A DNA stretch of 64,000 bases. Origin: Advenella sp048381675 (GTDB taxonomy: Bacteria > Pseudomonadota > Gammaproteobacteria > Burkholderiales > Burkholderiaceae_B). Shown piece after piece: positions 54,137 to 62,884 of the stretch; within the stretch, counting starts at the first letter, position 1; each line of letters begins with the position of its first letter. Where the stretch lies: NCBI RefSeq assembly GCF_048381675.1, contig NZ_JBLWIS010000003.1, forward strand, positions 186,001 through 250,000. Reading direction: 5' to 3'. A program made the position numbers and the translations under genes. The notes beneath the pieces were generated by a model. That model searched no databases, was not told where the DNA came from, and saw only the letters and a program-made list of their open reading frames with translations.

Positions 54137-54751
54137 ATGAATAATTTATTACTGCTGGCACTTGATGTTTTGGGCACTTTTGCATTCGCCCTTAGTGGTG
54201 TGATTGCCGCAAAAAATCGCAATCTTGACCTGTTTGGTGTTTTCTTTATTGCTTTTATTACGGCTTGTGGTGGCGGGATTATCCGCGATCTTTGCCTGGG
54301 CGCAACACCGCCTGTCAGCATTGCCAGCTGGCGCTATTTATTTGTGACATGGGTGGCGGTATTTTTCTCGCTCAGATTTAAATTCTGGATCAAGAAACTG
54401 GCTTATCCCATTTTTCTGTTTGATGCTGTTGGCTTGGGTACTTTTGCCGTGACGGGCGCTGAAAAGGTCTTGCATTATGGTGGTGCGTATGAAACGGCTA
54501 TTATTCTGGGGGTCATTACGGCCGTTGGCGGCGGGTTATTGCGTGATGTGTTCCTGAACCGTCCACCGATTATCCTTGAAAAGGAAATTTATGCTTCAGC
54601 TGCATTGGTGGGTGCTTGTATCATGGTGGCAGGCAATTATTTTGGATTGCAGGAATTTGTCGTTACCTTGGTAGGGGCTGGCGTGACATTCCTGATCCGG
54701 TATTTTTCATATCGTTATAAATGGAATTTGCCCCGTTTTATGGGGGATTAG
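54137..54751 (+). CDS. TRIC/UPF0126-type cation channel
   Basis: This 204-aa membrane protein has seven likely helices and an internal duplication with the motif GGGIIRDLCLG in repeat 1 and GGGLLRDVFLN in repeat 2, each preceded by a Gly-rich helix. This is the trimeric intracellular cation channel family (YadS/YicG in enterics). It is divergent from lysC. Transport function is known for some relatives only. Confidence 0.9.
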   Translation: MNNLLLLALDVLGTFAFALSGVIAAKNRNLDLFGVFFIAFITACGGGIIRDLCLGATPPVSIASWRYLFVTWVAVFFSLRFKFWIKKLAYPIFLFDAVGLGTFAVTGAEKVLHYGGAYETAIILGVITAVGGGLLRDVFLNRPPIILEKEIYASAALVGACIMVAGNYFGLQEFVVTLVGAGVTFLIRYFSYRYKWNLPRFMGD

Positions 54752-54859
54752 CCTAACTTAGTTAACGGTGCTGGTTGTTATCATGGGTAGAAAAATATTT
54801 TTCACTATTTGATGCTAAATTAAATATAAATACTGTCATGTCATCAGGAGATAACGAAT

Positions 54860-55801
54860 ATGGCAAGAAATCGTGTGTTACAGGTTGGGCCGTCCACGGC
54901 GCTGGTCAGCCAGCATCTTGAAAACCATTATGATGTTGTCCGCCTTTGGGAGCATGATGACGCGATTGCTGCCCTGAAAGCCTATGGCCAGGACTGTGTG
55001 GCTGTTGTCACTTCGGCCAAGCAGGGCTTTCGGAATGAATGGCTGGATTATCTACCCAACTTGAAAGTCGTCAGCAATTTTGGGGTGGGGTACGATGCTA
55101 TTGATGCTGCCGAGCTGCAGCGGCGTGGCATTCAATTGGGCAATACGCCCGATGTCCTGAATGATTGTGTTGCTGATACCGCCATGACCTTGTTATTGGG
55201 AGCCGCACGCGGGCTGGTTCGGGCCGATCGTTTTGTGCGTGAAGGCCAGTGGCCCAAGGCAGAGTTTCCGCTGACGCATAGTGTATCGGGTAAAAAAGCA
55301 GGTATTGTTGGCTTAGGGAATATTGGCCAGGTCATTGCCAAACGTTTAAGCGGGTTTGATTGTGAGATTCGTTACCATAACCGCTCTGAAAAGCAGGGCG
55401 TGCCTTATCGTTATGAGCCGTCATTGAAAGCATTGGCACAATGGAGTGATTTTTTAATCATCATCTGTATTGGCGGGCCAAGCACCCATCATCTGATCAA
55501 TGATGAAATCATGAGCGCCCTGGGACCGAAAGGTTTGCTGATTAACGTTTCACGCGGAACGGTCATTGATGAGGTGGCGATGATCAAGGCCTTGCAGGAA
55601 GGGCGTCTGGGCGCTGCCGCATTGGATGTTTTTGAGAACGAACCTTACGTTCCCGAGGCCTTGCTGGCGATGGACAATGTCGTGCTGATGCCGCATGTGG
55701 GCAGTGCCACAGTGGAAACCCGCCAGCGTATGTCGCAACGGGTGATTGACAATCTGGATGGCTTCTTCCAGGACGGCCAGATGATTTCCCGAGTGGTTTA
55801 A
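54860..55801 (+). CDS. 2-hydroxyacid dehydrogenase (NAD(P)-dependent)
   Basis: This 313-aa D-isomer-specific 2-hydroxyacid dehydrogenase has the dinucleotide site VGLGNIGQVIAKR and catalytic Arg, Glu and His in NVSRGTVIDE, LDVFENEPYVPE and LMPHVGSAT. It is close in pattern to glyoxylate/hydroxypyruvate reductase. AGGAGATAAC precedes the start. It lies upstream of mmsB, and a hairpin at 55820 follows. Confidence 0.9.
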   Translation: MARNRVLQVGPSTALVSQHLENHYDVVRLWEHDDAIAALKAYGQDCVAVVTSAKQGFRNEWLDYLPNLKVVSNFGVGYDAIDAAELQRRGIQLGNTPDVLNDCVADTAMTLLLGAARGLVRADRFVREGQWPKAEFPLTHSVSGKKAGIVGLGNIGQVIAKRLSGFDCEIRYHNRSEKQGVPYRYEPSLKALAQWSDFLIIICIGGPSTHHLINDEIMSALGPKGLLINVSRGTVIDEVAMIKALQEGRLGAAALDVFENEPYVPEALLAMDNVVLMPHVGSATVETRQRMSQRVIDNLDGFFQDGQMISRVV

Positions 55802-55819
55802 GGCGAGTTTGTCTTTCCA

Positions 55820-55843
55820 GTTTCCCATGCTTCTCATGGGAAC
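55820..55843. other. Hairpin after the hydroxyacid dehydrogenase gene
   Basis: GTTTCCCATG pairs with CATGGGAAC around a short loop. The T run needed for a strong intrinsic terminator is missing. Confidence 0.45.
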
Positions 55844-55992
55844 CGTTGTCGGTATTGGTGCTTTCCCGCAAGCAGTCAGGTTTCCAGAAATGATGGAAAA
55901 ACGTCTTTAAAATGACAGTCTGTAACACATATTCTCAGTATGGTTGTCATACTTCATTTATTTAAAACTAAAACAGTAATACGGAGACTTAC

Positions 55993-56880
55993 ATGAATAT
56001 CGGATTTATCGGACTGGGTAATATGGGTGCCCCCATGGCGCTTAATTTGCTGAAGGCAGGGCATAAGGTATATGTCTATGACCTGGTTGAATCGGCAGTG
56101 CAAATGCTTGAGGCCTCTGGTGCGGTCCGTGCGACTTCACCGGCACAAGTGGCCAGTGCTGAAATAGATATGCTGATAACCATGTTGCCAGCTTCGGTTC
56201 ATGTAAAACGGGTTTATCTGGGTGAAGATGGGGTGCTTGCTGCTGTTGGCAAACAGGTTTTGCTAATTGACTCTTCCACCATTGATCCCCAAACCGCTCG
56301 CGAAGTGGCGGCCCAGGCTGCAGCGCAGGGCAATGACATGCTGGATGCCCCTGTATCGGGTGGTACTGGAGGAGCCCAGGCCGGAACCCTTACCTTCATG
56401 GTTGGTGGAGACAAGGCCGTATTTGAAAGGGCCTTGCCGGTTCTACAGGCAATGGGCAAAAACATCGTGTATTGCGGTGGTGCGGGTAACGGTCAGGTCG
56501 CCAAGGTCGCCAATAATATGCTGCTGGGCATTTCCATGATTGGTGCTGCCGAAGCCATGAACCTGGGCGTTTCTTTAGGCATGGACCCTAAAGTGCTGGC
56601 CGGAATTATCAATACTTCTTCGGGCCGTTGCTGGAGTACCGAGGTTTACAACCCTTATCCAGGCGTGGTGGAAACAGCTCCGGCTTCAAAAGAATATGCC
56701 GGCGGGTTTGGTGCCGACCTGATGCTTAAAGACCTGGGGCTTGCCACCGAAGCCGCCCGCGCCGCGAAAGTTCCTGTGGTCATGGGGGCGACTGCACAGC
56801 AGCTGTATCAAACCTTCAGTGCGCAGGGTAATGGCAAGCTTGATTTTTCAGGCATTATCAAGCTTTTTTCCGATAAATGA
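55993..56880 (+). CDS. mmsB: 3-hydroxyisobutyrate dehydrogenase
   Basis: This 295-aa beta-hydroxyacid dehydrogenase oxidises 3-hydroxyisobutyrate to methylmalonate semialdehyde in valine catabolism. It has the N-terminal NAD site GFIGLGNMGAPMALNLLKAG, the substrate loop DAPVSGGTGGAQAGTLTFMVGG (in part) and catalytic Lys in GQVAKVANNM, with the GCWSTE-type GRCWSTEVYNPYPGV segment diagnostic of this subfamily. CGGAGAC precedes the ATG. The adjacent acyl-CoA dehydrogenase supports a valine-type pathway. Confidence 0.92.
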   Translation: MNIGFIGLGNMGAPMALNLLKAGHKVYVYDLVESAVQMLEASGAVRATSPAQVASAEIDMLITMLPASVHVKRVYLGEDGVLAAVGKQVLLIDSSTIDPQTAREVAAQAAAQGNDMLDAPVSGGTGGAQAGTLTFMVGGDKAVFERALPVLQAMGKNIVYCGGAGNGQVAKVANNMLLGISMIGAAEAMNLGVSLGMDPKVLAGIINTSSGRCWSTEVYNPYPGVVETAPASKEYAGGFGADLMLKDLGLATEAARAAKVPVVMGATAQQLYQTFSAQGNGKLDFSGIIKLFSDK

Positions 56881-56937
56881 ACCGGTCATACGGTATGTCC
56901 AGAAAATGTAATGGCAAGATAACAGTAAGGAATGGCA

Positions 56938-58089
56938 ATGTTTAATACCGCGTTAAGCGAAGAGCAGGGCATGATTCGTGATATGGCTCGTGATTTTGCG
57001 CAAAATGAAATTGCACCAAGGGCCGAGCAGTGGGAAAAAGATGGCTGGATTGATGATGCCATGATTGAAAAAATGGGTGACCTTGGCTTGATGGGCATGG
57101 TGGTGCCTGAAGAGTGGGGCGGCTCGTTTTCTGATTATGTTTCTTATGCCCTGGCGATTGAGGAAATTTCTGCGGCAGATGCGGCAACCGGCACCATGAT
57201 GAGTGTGCATAATTCGGTGGGGTGCGGCACATTGTTGAATGCAGGTAACGATGAACAGAAAAAACAATGGTTGCCTGAAATGGCGTCGGGCCGTGCAATA
57301 GGCAGTTTTTGCCTGACCGAGCCGCAAGCAGGTTCCGAAGCCAATAACCTTAAAACCCGCGCGGTGTTGCAAGATGGCCAATGGATATTGAACGGCGCCA
57401 AGCAATTCGTGACCAATGGCAAACGGGCTAAGCTGGCGATTATCTTTGCGGTCACCGACCCTGATTTGGGTAAAAAAGGGATTTCCGCTTTTCTAGTACC
57501 CACCCATACACCGGGATACACGGTAAGCCGGGTAGAACATAAAATGGGCATCAGGGCTTCTGATACATGCGCTATTACCCTTGAAAACTGTGCCATTCCG
57601 GAAAACAATCTACTGGGCGAAAGGGGTAAGGGCCTGTCTATCGCCTTGTCCAACCTTGAAAATGGCCGCATTGGCATTGGGGCCCAGGCTGTGGGTATTG
57701 CCCGTGCCGCTTTCGAGGCAGCCCTCAAGTATGCGCAAGAGCGGGAACAGTTTGGCAAAAACCTGCTGGCGCACCAAAGCATTGCCAATATGCTGGCAGA
57801 CATGCATACCCAAATCAATGCCGCCCGTTTAATGGTGCTCAATGCGGCTTCGCTTAAAGATCGTGGCATTCCATGCCTTAATGAAGCCGCCCAGGCCAAA
57901 TTGATGGCCTCTGAAATGGCCGAAAAAGTGTGCTCAATGGCCATTCAGGTGCATGGTGGCTATGGTTTTCTAGAGGATTATCCGGTGCAGCGTTATTACC
58001 GTGATGCGCGGATTACGCAAATCTATGAAGGCACCAGCGAAATCCAGCGAATGCTGATTGCCCGCAGTCTGGTTAATTACCAAGGGTAG
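56938..58089 (+). CDS. Acyl-CoA dehydrogenase (isobutyryl-CoA dehydrogenase-like)
   Basis: This 383-aa short-chain acyl-CoA dehydrogenase has FCLTEPQAGSEANNLKTRA and the catalytic YEGTSEIQRMLIARSL motif. I start it at the ATG at 56938, since AAGGA is 6 bases before it and too close to the ATG at 56932. It lies 57 bp after mmsB, so isobutyryl-CoA is the natural substrate guess; the sequence alone does not fix chain length. Confidence 0.88.
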   Translation: MFNTALSEEQGMIRDMARDFAQNEIAPRAEQWEKDGWIDDAMIEKMGDLGLMGMVVPEEWGGSFSDYVSYALAIEEISAADAATGTMMSVHNSVGCGTLLNAGNDEQKKQWLPEMASGRAIGSFCLTEPQAGSEANNLKTRAVLQDGQWILNGAKQFVTNGKRAKLAIIFAVTDPDLGKKGISAFLVPTHTPGYTVSRVEHKMGIRASDTCAITLENCAIPENNLLGERGKGLSIALSNLENGRIGIGAQAVGIARAAFEAALKYAQEREQFGKNLLAHQSIANMLADMHTQINAARLMVLNAASLKDRGIPCLNEAAQAKLMASEMAEKVCSMAIQVHGGYGFLEDYPVQRYYRDARITQIYEGTSEIQRMLIARSLVNYQG

Positions 58090-58137
58090 TTGTCTTGCAA
58101 ATGTTATGATTCCCTCTTGTTGCCAGAGGAGGGAACC

Positions 58138-59193
58138 ATGACTGTTGAAGAAAATGTGAATATGTCGGAAAGCCCTGCTTCAGGGCCAGGTGGTGATGAT
58201 CCTATTCAAAAAAACACACCGACATCAATTATTGCATCGGTTGAATACGTGCATGGCAGGCGTCGAGGCACCCTGTCTATCGAGCAGATTGCCGGTTATA
58301 AAAAAGAATCAACCCGCTTGTTGTGGGTGGGCTTAAAAGATCCTACCAAGGCCGAACTTCAGCATATTTGTGCTCAATTGTCGCTAAGTGCCGAGGCTGC
58401 TGAGGAAATTATTAAAAAACATGGTCGTCCCAAAATGATCGATTACGGGGAGTATATCCAGATCGTGGCCATGACGGTCACCAAGGATAACAACAAGAAA
58501 CCGGTTTTTGGTGAAATCCAGATTATTTTCGGGATTGGTTTTCTGCTGACGGTCAGGCGTGGTGCTGCCCTCTCAAACAGTACCCTTAGGGAAAGACTGG
58601 AAGGCTGCCCAGACCTGATTGCACGAGGAAGTGACTATGTCGCGGCCGAAATCCTGGATGTGCTGGCTGACAGTTATACCCATTTAACGGCACGGCTGGA
58701 ATTGGAAGTGGATCAGTCAGAGCATCAAATGCTGTTGCAAGGACTTAAGGAAAACGACATTCGCAAATTGTATAAGCAGCGGCGTGATTTATTGCGGATT
58801 CATACGGCTATTTCTCCCATGATTGAAATCTGCCGCAAACTGTCTTTGGTCAGGATAGATGTGGTGGAAATGGACTCCCGCTCTAATTTCAGTATTGTTT
58901 CAGACCGGGTGGCCCGCCTGGTAGAGCAAATCAACTCTTTGCGTGAAGCCCTGGCGTTTGCCTTTGAGGCCAGCATGATGATTGGACAAAACCACCAGAC
59001 CGATATTACTAAAAGATTGGCAGCCTGGGCGGCGATACTGGCAGTCCCTACAGCCATTGCCGGCATTTACGGCATGAACTTTAAGGATATGCCAGAGCTG
59101 GATTGGACTTTTGGATATGAGTTTATACTGGTGCTTATGTTTGCCATTTGCGGTTTTCTGTTCTGGCGTTTCAAAAAAGCCGGCTGGCTATAA
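58138..59193 (+). CDS. CorA-family divalent-cation transporter
   Basis: This 351-aa CorA-type transporter for Mg2+, Co2+ or related ions has a long cytoplasmic N-terminal domain, a helix, and two C-terminal membrane segments with the selectivity motif YGMNFKDMPEL. The start is the ATG at 58138 with AGGAGGGAA upstream. The first 40 residues are acidic and Pro/Gly-rich. The stop codon lies inside the first unit of a 23-bp tandem repeat. Confidence 0.92.
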   Translation: MTVEENVNMSESPASGPGGDDPIQKNTPTSIIASVEYVHGRRRGTLSIEQIAGYKKESTRLLWVGLKDPTKAELQHICAQLSLSAEAAEEIIKKHGRPKMIDYGEYIQIVAMTVTKDNNKKPVFGEIQIIFGIGFLLTVRRGAALSNSTLRERLEGCPDLIARGSDYVAAEILDVLADSYTHLTARLELEVDQSEHQMLLQGLKENDIRKLYKQRRDLLRIHTAISPMIEICRKLSLVRIDVVEMDSRSNFSIVSDRVARLVEQINSLREALAFAFEASMMIGQNHQTDITKRLAAWAAILAVPTAIAGIYGMNFKDMPELDWTFGYEFILVLMFAICGFLFWRFKKAGWL

Positions 59194-59252
59194 ATAATAA
59201 ATACGACTGGCTATAAATAATAAATACGACTGGCTATAAATAATAAATACGA
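59184..59252 (+). repeat. Three perfect tandem copies of a 23-bp unit
   Basis: CTGGCTATAAATAATAAATA plus CGA is repeated three times without mismatch at 59184-59206, 59207-59229 and 59230-59252, with a partial fourth unit. The first copy encodes the last residues and stop of the CorA gene, so copy number cannot change the protein. It is a slippage-type locus. Confidence 0.95.
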
Positions 59253-59360
59253 CTGGCCTTATGCAAATGCCTGTTTTCGGGCCTTTGGTCATTTACGTGT
59301 TTTTAGAATACACGTTATCATGTAGGTAATTCAGGCAAGTATATTTTTATTCGAGTTATT

Positions 59361-59840
59361 ATGGCTTTGAAAGTTTTTGATCTCCAGTGTGAAGCACATC
59401 ATGTATTCGAGGGGTGGTTTTCATCCCACGCAGATTATGATTCACAGCAGGAAAGAGGGCTTTTAACCTGCCCCATCTGTGGTAACGGCAACATTAGCAA
59501 AATGCTGTCGGCGCCGCGGCTTAATGTCGCCCATCTTAAAAAAGAAAAACAGCCTGTGCCTGCAGTACAGGCCCCCGTACCGGAAGCAACTGCCAACTTC
59601 AATGATAAAACGCTGGCTCAAATCCAGGCAGCTGTCATGCAGCAATTGCGTGCTTACGTTAAACAAACTGAAGATGTGGGGGACCAGTTTACTGCCGAGG
59701 CAAGGCGCATTCATTACGGTGAAGCAGAGGAACGCGCCATTCGTGGCAATGCCACTCCCGAGCAGCAGCAAGCTTTGCATGAAGAGGGTATCGCGGTCAT
59801 GCCTATTCCGGGTTTTCTGGATGAAGACCAGCTTCAATAA
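59361..59840 (+). CDS. DUF1178 family protein
   Basis: This 159-aa protein starts MALKVFDLQCEAHHVFEGWF and has one CPIC zinc-ribbon half (LLTCPICGNGNISKMLSAP) at the usual place, followed by a helical region and IHYGEAEERAIRGNATPEQ. This is the DUF1178 layout. Function unknown. A 168-bp spacer with the tandem repeat separates it from the CorA gene. Confidence 0.85.
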   Translation: MALKVFDLQCEAHHVFEGWFSSHADYDSQQERGLLTCPICGNGNISKMLSAPRLNVAHLKKEKQPVPAVQAPVPEATANFNDKTLAQIQAAVMQQLRAYVKQTEDVGDQFTAEARRIHYGEAEERAIRGNATPEQQQALHEEGIAVMPIPGFLDEDQLQ

Positions 59841-59848
59841 GTGTTTTT

Positions 59849-59881
59849 CCTATACGACATAAAATTTCGTATAGGTATAAT
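59849..59881 (+). promoter_or_regulatory. Palindrome overlapping a sigma-70 promoter
   Basis: CCTATACGA at 59849-59857 and TCGTATAGG at 59867-59875 form a perfect inverted repeat with a 9-base spacer, directly followed by a consensus -10 (TATAAT, 59876-59881). An upstream -35 is weak. It looks like an operator placed on the -35 of a promoter for the FAD oxidoreductase gene. Confidence 0.5.
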
Positions 59882-59939
59882 GAAAAGCATAATTACTAAA
59901 CAAAATGAAAATAACCCTTCCTGTCATGGAGCTCAAAGC

Positions 59940-61082
59940 ATGAGTAGTGCAAATGAATTTGATGTGATCGTTATTGGTGCTGGTATTGCCGGTGCCTCTG
60001 TTGCGTATCGACTGTCCAAACAAGTGCGTGTACTGGTGCTTGAAAGAGAGTCTCAGCCCGGTTACCACTCAACCGGCCGTTCTGCTGCCATGTTTATGGA
60101 AACCTATGGTACGCCCCAAATCCAGGCATTAACCCGTGCCGGTCGCGCTTTTTTTGAACAGGCCCAGTCAAGCGGGTTTACCGAGCAGCCAGTTCTGCAT
60201 CCCCGTGGATGCATTTATGTAGCCCGGCCAGATCAAAAAGAAGAGTTGGATAACATGTACGCCGATGCCTTGGTCCTGTCGCCAAATGTCGAGTTCATTG
60301 ATCCAGACAAAATTGTCGAGATGGCACCCTGCATGAAAAAAGAGCTTCTGTACGGGGGGGTGCTTGAACGTAATGCTGAAGATATCGATGTGGATGTATT
60401 GCATCAGGGCTATCTTAAAGGCATGAAAAAAAATGGTGCGGTATTACAAAATAACGCCGAGGTTACGCAATGCCAGCGTATTGATGGCAAATGGCAGGTC
60501 AAGCTGGCCAATGGTGAAAGCTTTGTGTGCAACATACTGGTTAATGCAGCAGGTGCCTGGGCCGATCATATCGCCCGCCTAAGTGATGTTGCGCCCGTAG
60601 GATTGCAGCCTTGCCGTCGTACCGCCTTTACTTTTGATCCGCCAGAAGGACTGGATCTGGCGACGTTGCCAATGGTGGTGGATATTAGTGAACAATATTA
60701 CTTTAAACCTGATGCCGGGCAAGTGCTGGGGTCTCCGGCCAACGCCGATCCGGTAGAGGCACAGGACGTGGTTGCTGAGGAGCTGGATGTAGCCACTGGT
60801 ATTTACTATATTGAAGAGGCGACGACTTTCAAGATTCGCCGACCCAATCATGTATGGGCAGGGTTGCGATCATTTGTGAGTGATGGCGATCTGGTGGTGG
60901 GTTTTGACCAGACGGCAGAAGGATTTTTCTGGCTGGCTGCTCAGGGCGGTTATGGTATTCAATCTTCGGCCGGTGTGTCCGAGTTGGCTTGTGCCCTTAT
61001 CCTGAACCAGCCTTTGTCAGATACCTTGCTTAAAGAAAAGGTCGATCCGGCGCTGGTTTCCCCTAACCGTTTCAGGTCATAG
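59940..61082 (+). CDS. FAD-dependent oxidoreductase (DAO family)
   Basis: This 380-aa flavoprotein has the N-terminal FAD-binding DVIVIGAGIAGASVAYRLS and the extended GYHSTGRSAAMF loop, followed by the DAO-family C-terminal GQVLGSPANADP and AQGGYGIQSSAG motifs. It resembles D-amino acid dehydrogenase or glycine/sarcosine oxidase. The start at 59940 has GGAG 8 bases upstream; the frame is open further back to 59841. The substrate is unknown. Confidence 0.87.
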   Translation: MSSANEFDVIVIGAGIAGASVAYRLSKQVRVLVLERESQPGYHSTGRSAAMFMETYGTPQIQALTRAGRAFFEQAQSSGFTEQPVLHPRGCIYVARPDQKEELDNMYADALVLSPNVEFIDPDKIVEMAPCMKKELLYGGVLERNAEDIDVDVLHQGYLKGMKKNGAVLQNNAEVTQCQRIDGKWQVKLANGESFVCNILVNAAGAWADHIARLSDVAPVGLQPCRRTAFTFDPPEGLDLATLPMVVDISEQYYFKPDAGQVLGSPANADPVEAQDVVAEELDVATGIYYIEEATTFKIRRPNHVWAGLRSFVSDGDLVVGFDQTAEGFFWLAAQGGYGIQSSAGVSELACALILNQPLSDTLLKEKVDPALVSPNRFRS

Positions 61083-61275
61083 CCCGTCATCCTTGCCGTT
61101 TTATCTGGTTTTCCAGCCAGTCCATTACAAATGGCCTGGCTGGACTTGAATTTGCCTTAAGCCCGCCTTCATAAAAGACAGCCTTGATGCCAGGACTTCC
61201 TGGCGGCTAGAACGGTTAAAATATGCTAATCTTTATGCCAATGATTAATATGACAATGAAAAGGAAAGAGAAAAG

Positions 61276-61761
61276 ATGCCATCATTTGATGTCGTGAGTG
61301 AAGCAGACCTGATCGAAGTAAGGAATGCGGTTGAGCAGGCCAATAAAGAAATTTCAACCCGTTTTGATTTCAAGGGCTCAGATGCCCGGATCGAACAAAA
61401 AGAGCTGGAATTAACCATTTTTGCCGATGACGAATTCAAGGTAGGGCAGGTTCAGGATGTTCTCATTAACAAACTGTCCAAGCGCGGGGTCGATTTGCGT
61501 TTTCTTGAATACGGTAAAAAAGAAAAAATGTCTGGCGACAAGCTCAAGCAATATGCCACTATACGTAAAGGTATCACCGGAGACCTGGCGAAAAAAATCG
61601 TTAAAACCATTAAAGACAGCAAGCTTAAAGTACAGGCCAGCATACAGGGAGATACCGTGCGGGTAAGTGGTGCAAAACGCGATACCTTGCAGGACGTGAT
61701 TGCCTTGCTGAAAAAAGAAGTGGCTGATGCGCCGCTGTCATTCAATAATTTCAGGGATTAA
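61276..61761 (+). CDS. yajQ: YajQ-family nucleotide-binding protein
   Basis: This 161-aa protein starts MPSFDVVSEADLIEVRNAV and has two ferredoxin-like domains with ISTRFDFKGSDA. Family members bind GTP, tRNA or cyclic-di-GMP. Length and motif match the family. AAGGAAAGAGAAAAG precedes the ATG. The PaaI-like gene starts 3 bp downstream. Confidence 0.95.
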   Translation: MPSFDVVSEADLIEVRNAVEQANKEISTRFDFKGSDARIEQKELELTIFADDEFKVGQVQDVLINKLSKRGVDLRFLEYGKKEKMSGDKLKQYATIRKGITGDLAKKIVKTIKDSKLKVQASIQGDTVRVSGAKRDTLQDVIALLKKEVADAPLSFNNFRD

Positions 61762-61764
61762 ATC

Positions 61765-62175
61765 GTGGATGTTGGTGTATCGGTTCATCCCATCAATAAT
61801 CCATTTCTGGAATGGATGGGTATTTCTTTAACTGACTGGTCTGAAGGGTATGCGCAAATGCATCTGCCCATGGGGGCTAACCTAGGTAACCGTACGGGCC
61901 GGGTGCAAGGGGGCGTATTGTGTACCTTGTTGGATTCGGTAGCCGGTTATAGCGGTATTTATTCGGCGCCTGGCGAGCCTGAGCTGAAAGCGCTTACCCT
62001 GTCATTAACAACCAATTTTATTGGTGCCGGTGATGGGGCAATGTTAAAGGCCAGGGGTTTTGTGGAAAAAAAAGGGCGCAGTATATTTTTTGCCCGTTCT
62101 GAGGTTTGGCTGGATGATGATTTGTTGCTGGCAACAGCAGTAGGCACATTCAAGTATTCTTTGGTTAAAAAATAA
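61765..62175 (+). CDS. PaaI-type hot-dog thioesterase
   Basis: This 136-aa protein has the GTG start at 61765, the strand NRTGRVQGGVLCTLLDSVAGYS and the DGAMLKARGF strand, typical of PaaI thioesterases. It lies 3 bp after yajQ and probably shares its transcript. It may hydrolyse acyl- or aryl-CoA thioesters. Confidence 0.85.
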   Translation: MDVGVSVHPINNPFLEWMGISLTDWSEGYAQMHLPMGANLGNRTGRVQGGVLCTLLDSVAGYSGIYSAPGEPELKALTLSLTTNFIGAGDGAMLKARGFVEKKGRSIFFARSEVWLDDDLLLATAVGTFKYSLVKK

Positions 62176-62190
62176 TATCGTTTGCCCATG

Positions 62191-62225
62191 AAAAAAACCT
62201 GGTGCGTTAGCATCAGGTTTTTTTA
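62191..62225. terminator. Bidirectional terminator between thioesterase and efp
   Basis: Stem AAACCTGGTGC paired with GCATCAGGTTT (one mismatch) around a 4-base loop, with A and T runs on both sides. It serves both converging genes. Confidence 0.8.
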
Positions 62226-62250
62226 CTACCAAGGTATCATGGCATTGGAA

Positions 62251-62808
62251 TTACATGACACGGCTACGGTATTCGTTAGTGCGGGTGTCAATTTCAATGT
62301 TGTCGCCAATATTGCAGAACAGGGGCACGGAAATTTCGAAGCCGGTATTGATTTTGGCTGGTTTCAGTACTTTACCGGAAGTATCACCCTTAACAGCAGG
62401 TTCGGTATAAGTAATTTCGCGAACGATGATGGTAGGCAGTTCTACGGAAATGGCGCGGCCTTCGTAGAAAACAACCTCAACCGTCATACCTTCTTCTAGG
62501 TAATTCAGTGAGTCACCCATGCTGTCGGCTTCCACTTCGTGCTGATTGTATTCTTCGTCCATGAAAACATACATTGGGTCAGCGAAGTAAGAGTAGGTGC
62601 ACTCTTTTTTGTCTAGCGTGACAACTTCAAATTTTTCATCAGCTTTGTAAACCAATTCACTGCCGGAGCCTGTTAACAGGTTTTTGAATTTCAGTTTGAC
62701 AACGGCAGAGTTTCGGCCAGATTTATTGTAATCAGCTTTTTGTACAACCAAAGGTTCTGAGCCAACCATGACTACATTGCCTACGCGCAATTCTTGTGCG
62801 GTCTTCAT
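62251..62808 (-). CDS. efp: Elongation factor P
   Basis: This 185-aa factor relieves ribosome stalling at polyproline. The three-domain start MKTAQELRVGNVVMVGSEP and the C-terminal TRTNEYRSRVM are conserved. The tip residue is Arg32 (KSGRNSAVVK), the modified position for EarP-type rhamnosylation, rather than the Lys34 of enteric EF-P. The earP gene lies directly upstream on the same strand. Confidence 0.97.
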   Translation of the reverse strand: MKTAQELRVGNVVMVGSEPLVVQKADYNKSGRNSAVVKLKFKNLLTGSGSELVYKADEKFEVVTLDKKECTYSYFADPMYVFMDEEYNQHEVEADSMGDSLNYLEEGMTVEVVFYEGRAISVELPTIIVREITYTEPAVKGDTSGKVLKPAKINTGFEISVPLFCNIGDNIEIDTRTNEYRSRVM

Positions 62809-62884
62809 TAATAATAACTCCAGGAATAAATGGGTAGTGTATATCTACTTTAATATCAACCGATAAAATCGGAAAACGCTTATT

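Noticed and set aside
59184..59252. CRISPR array
   Set aside because: The 23-bp units are directly adjacent with no spacers, so it is a simple tandem repeat.
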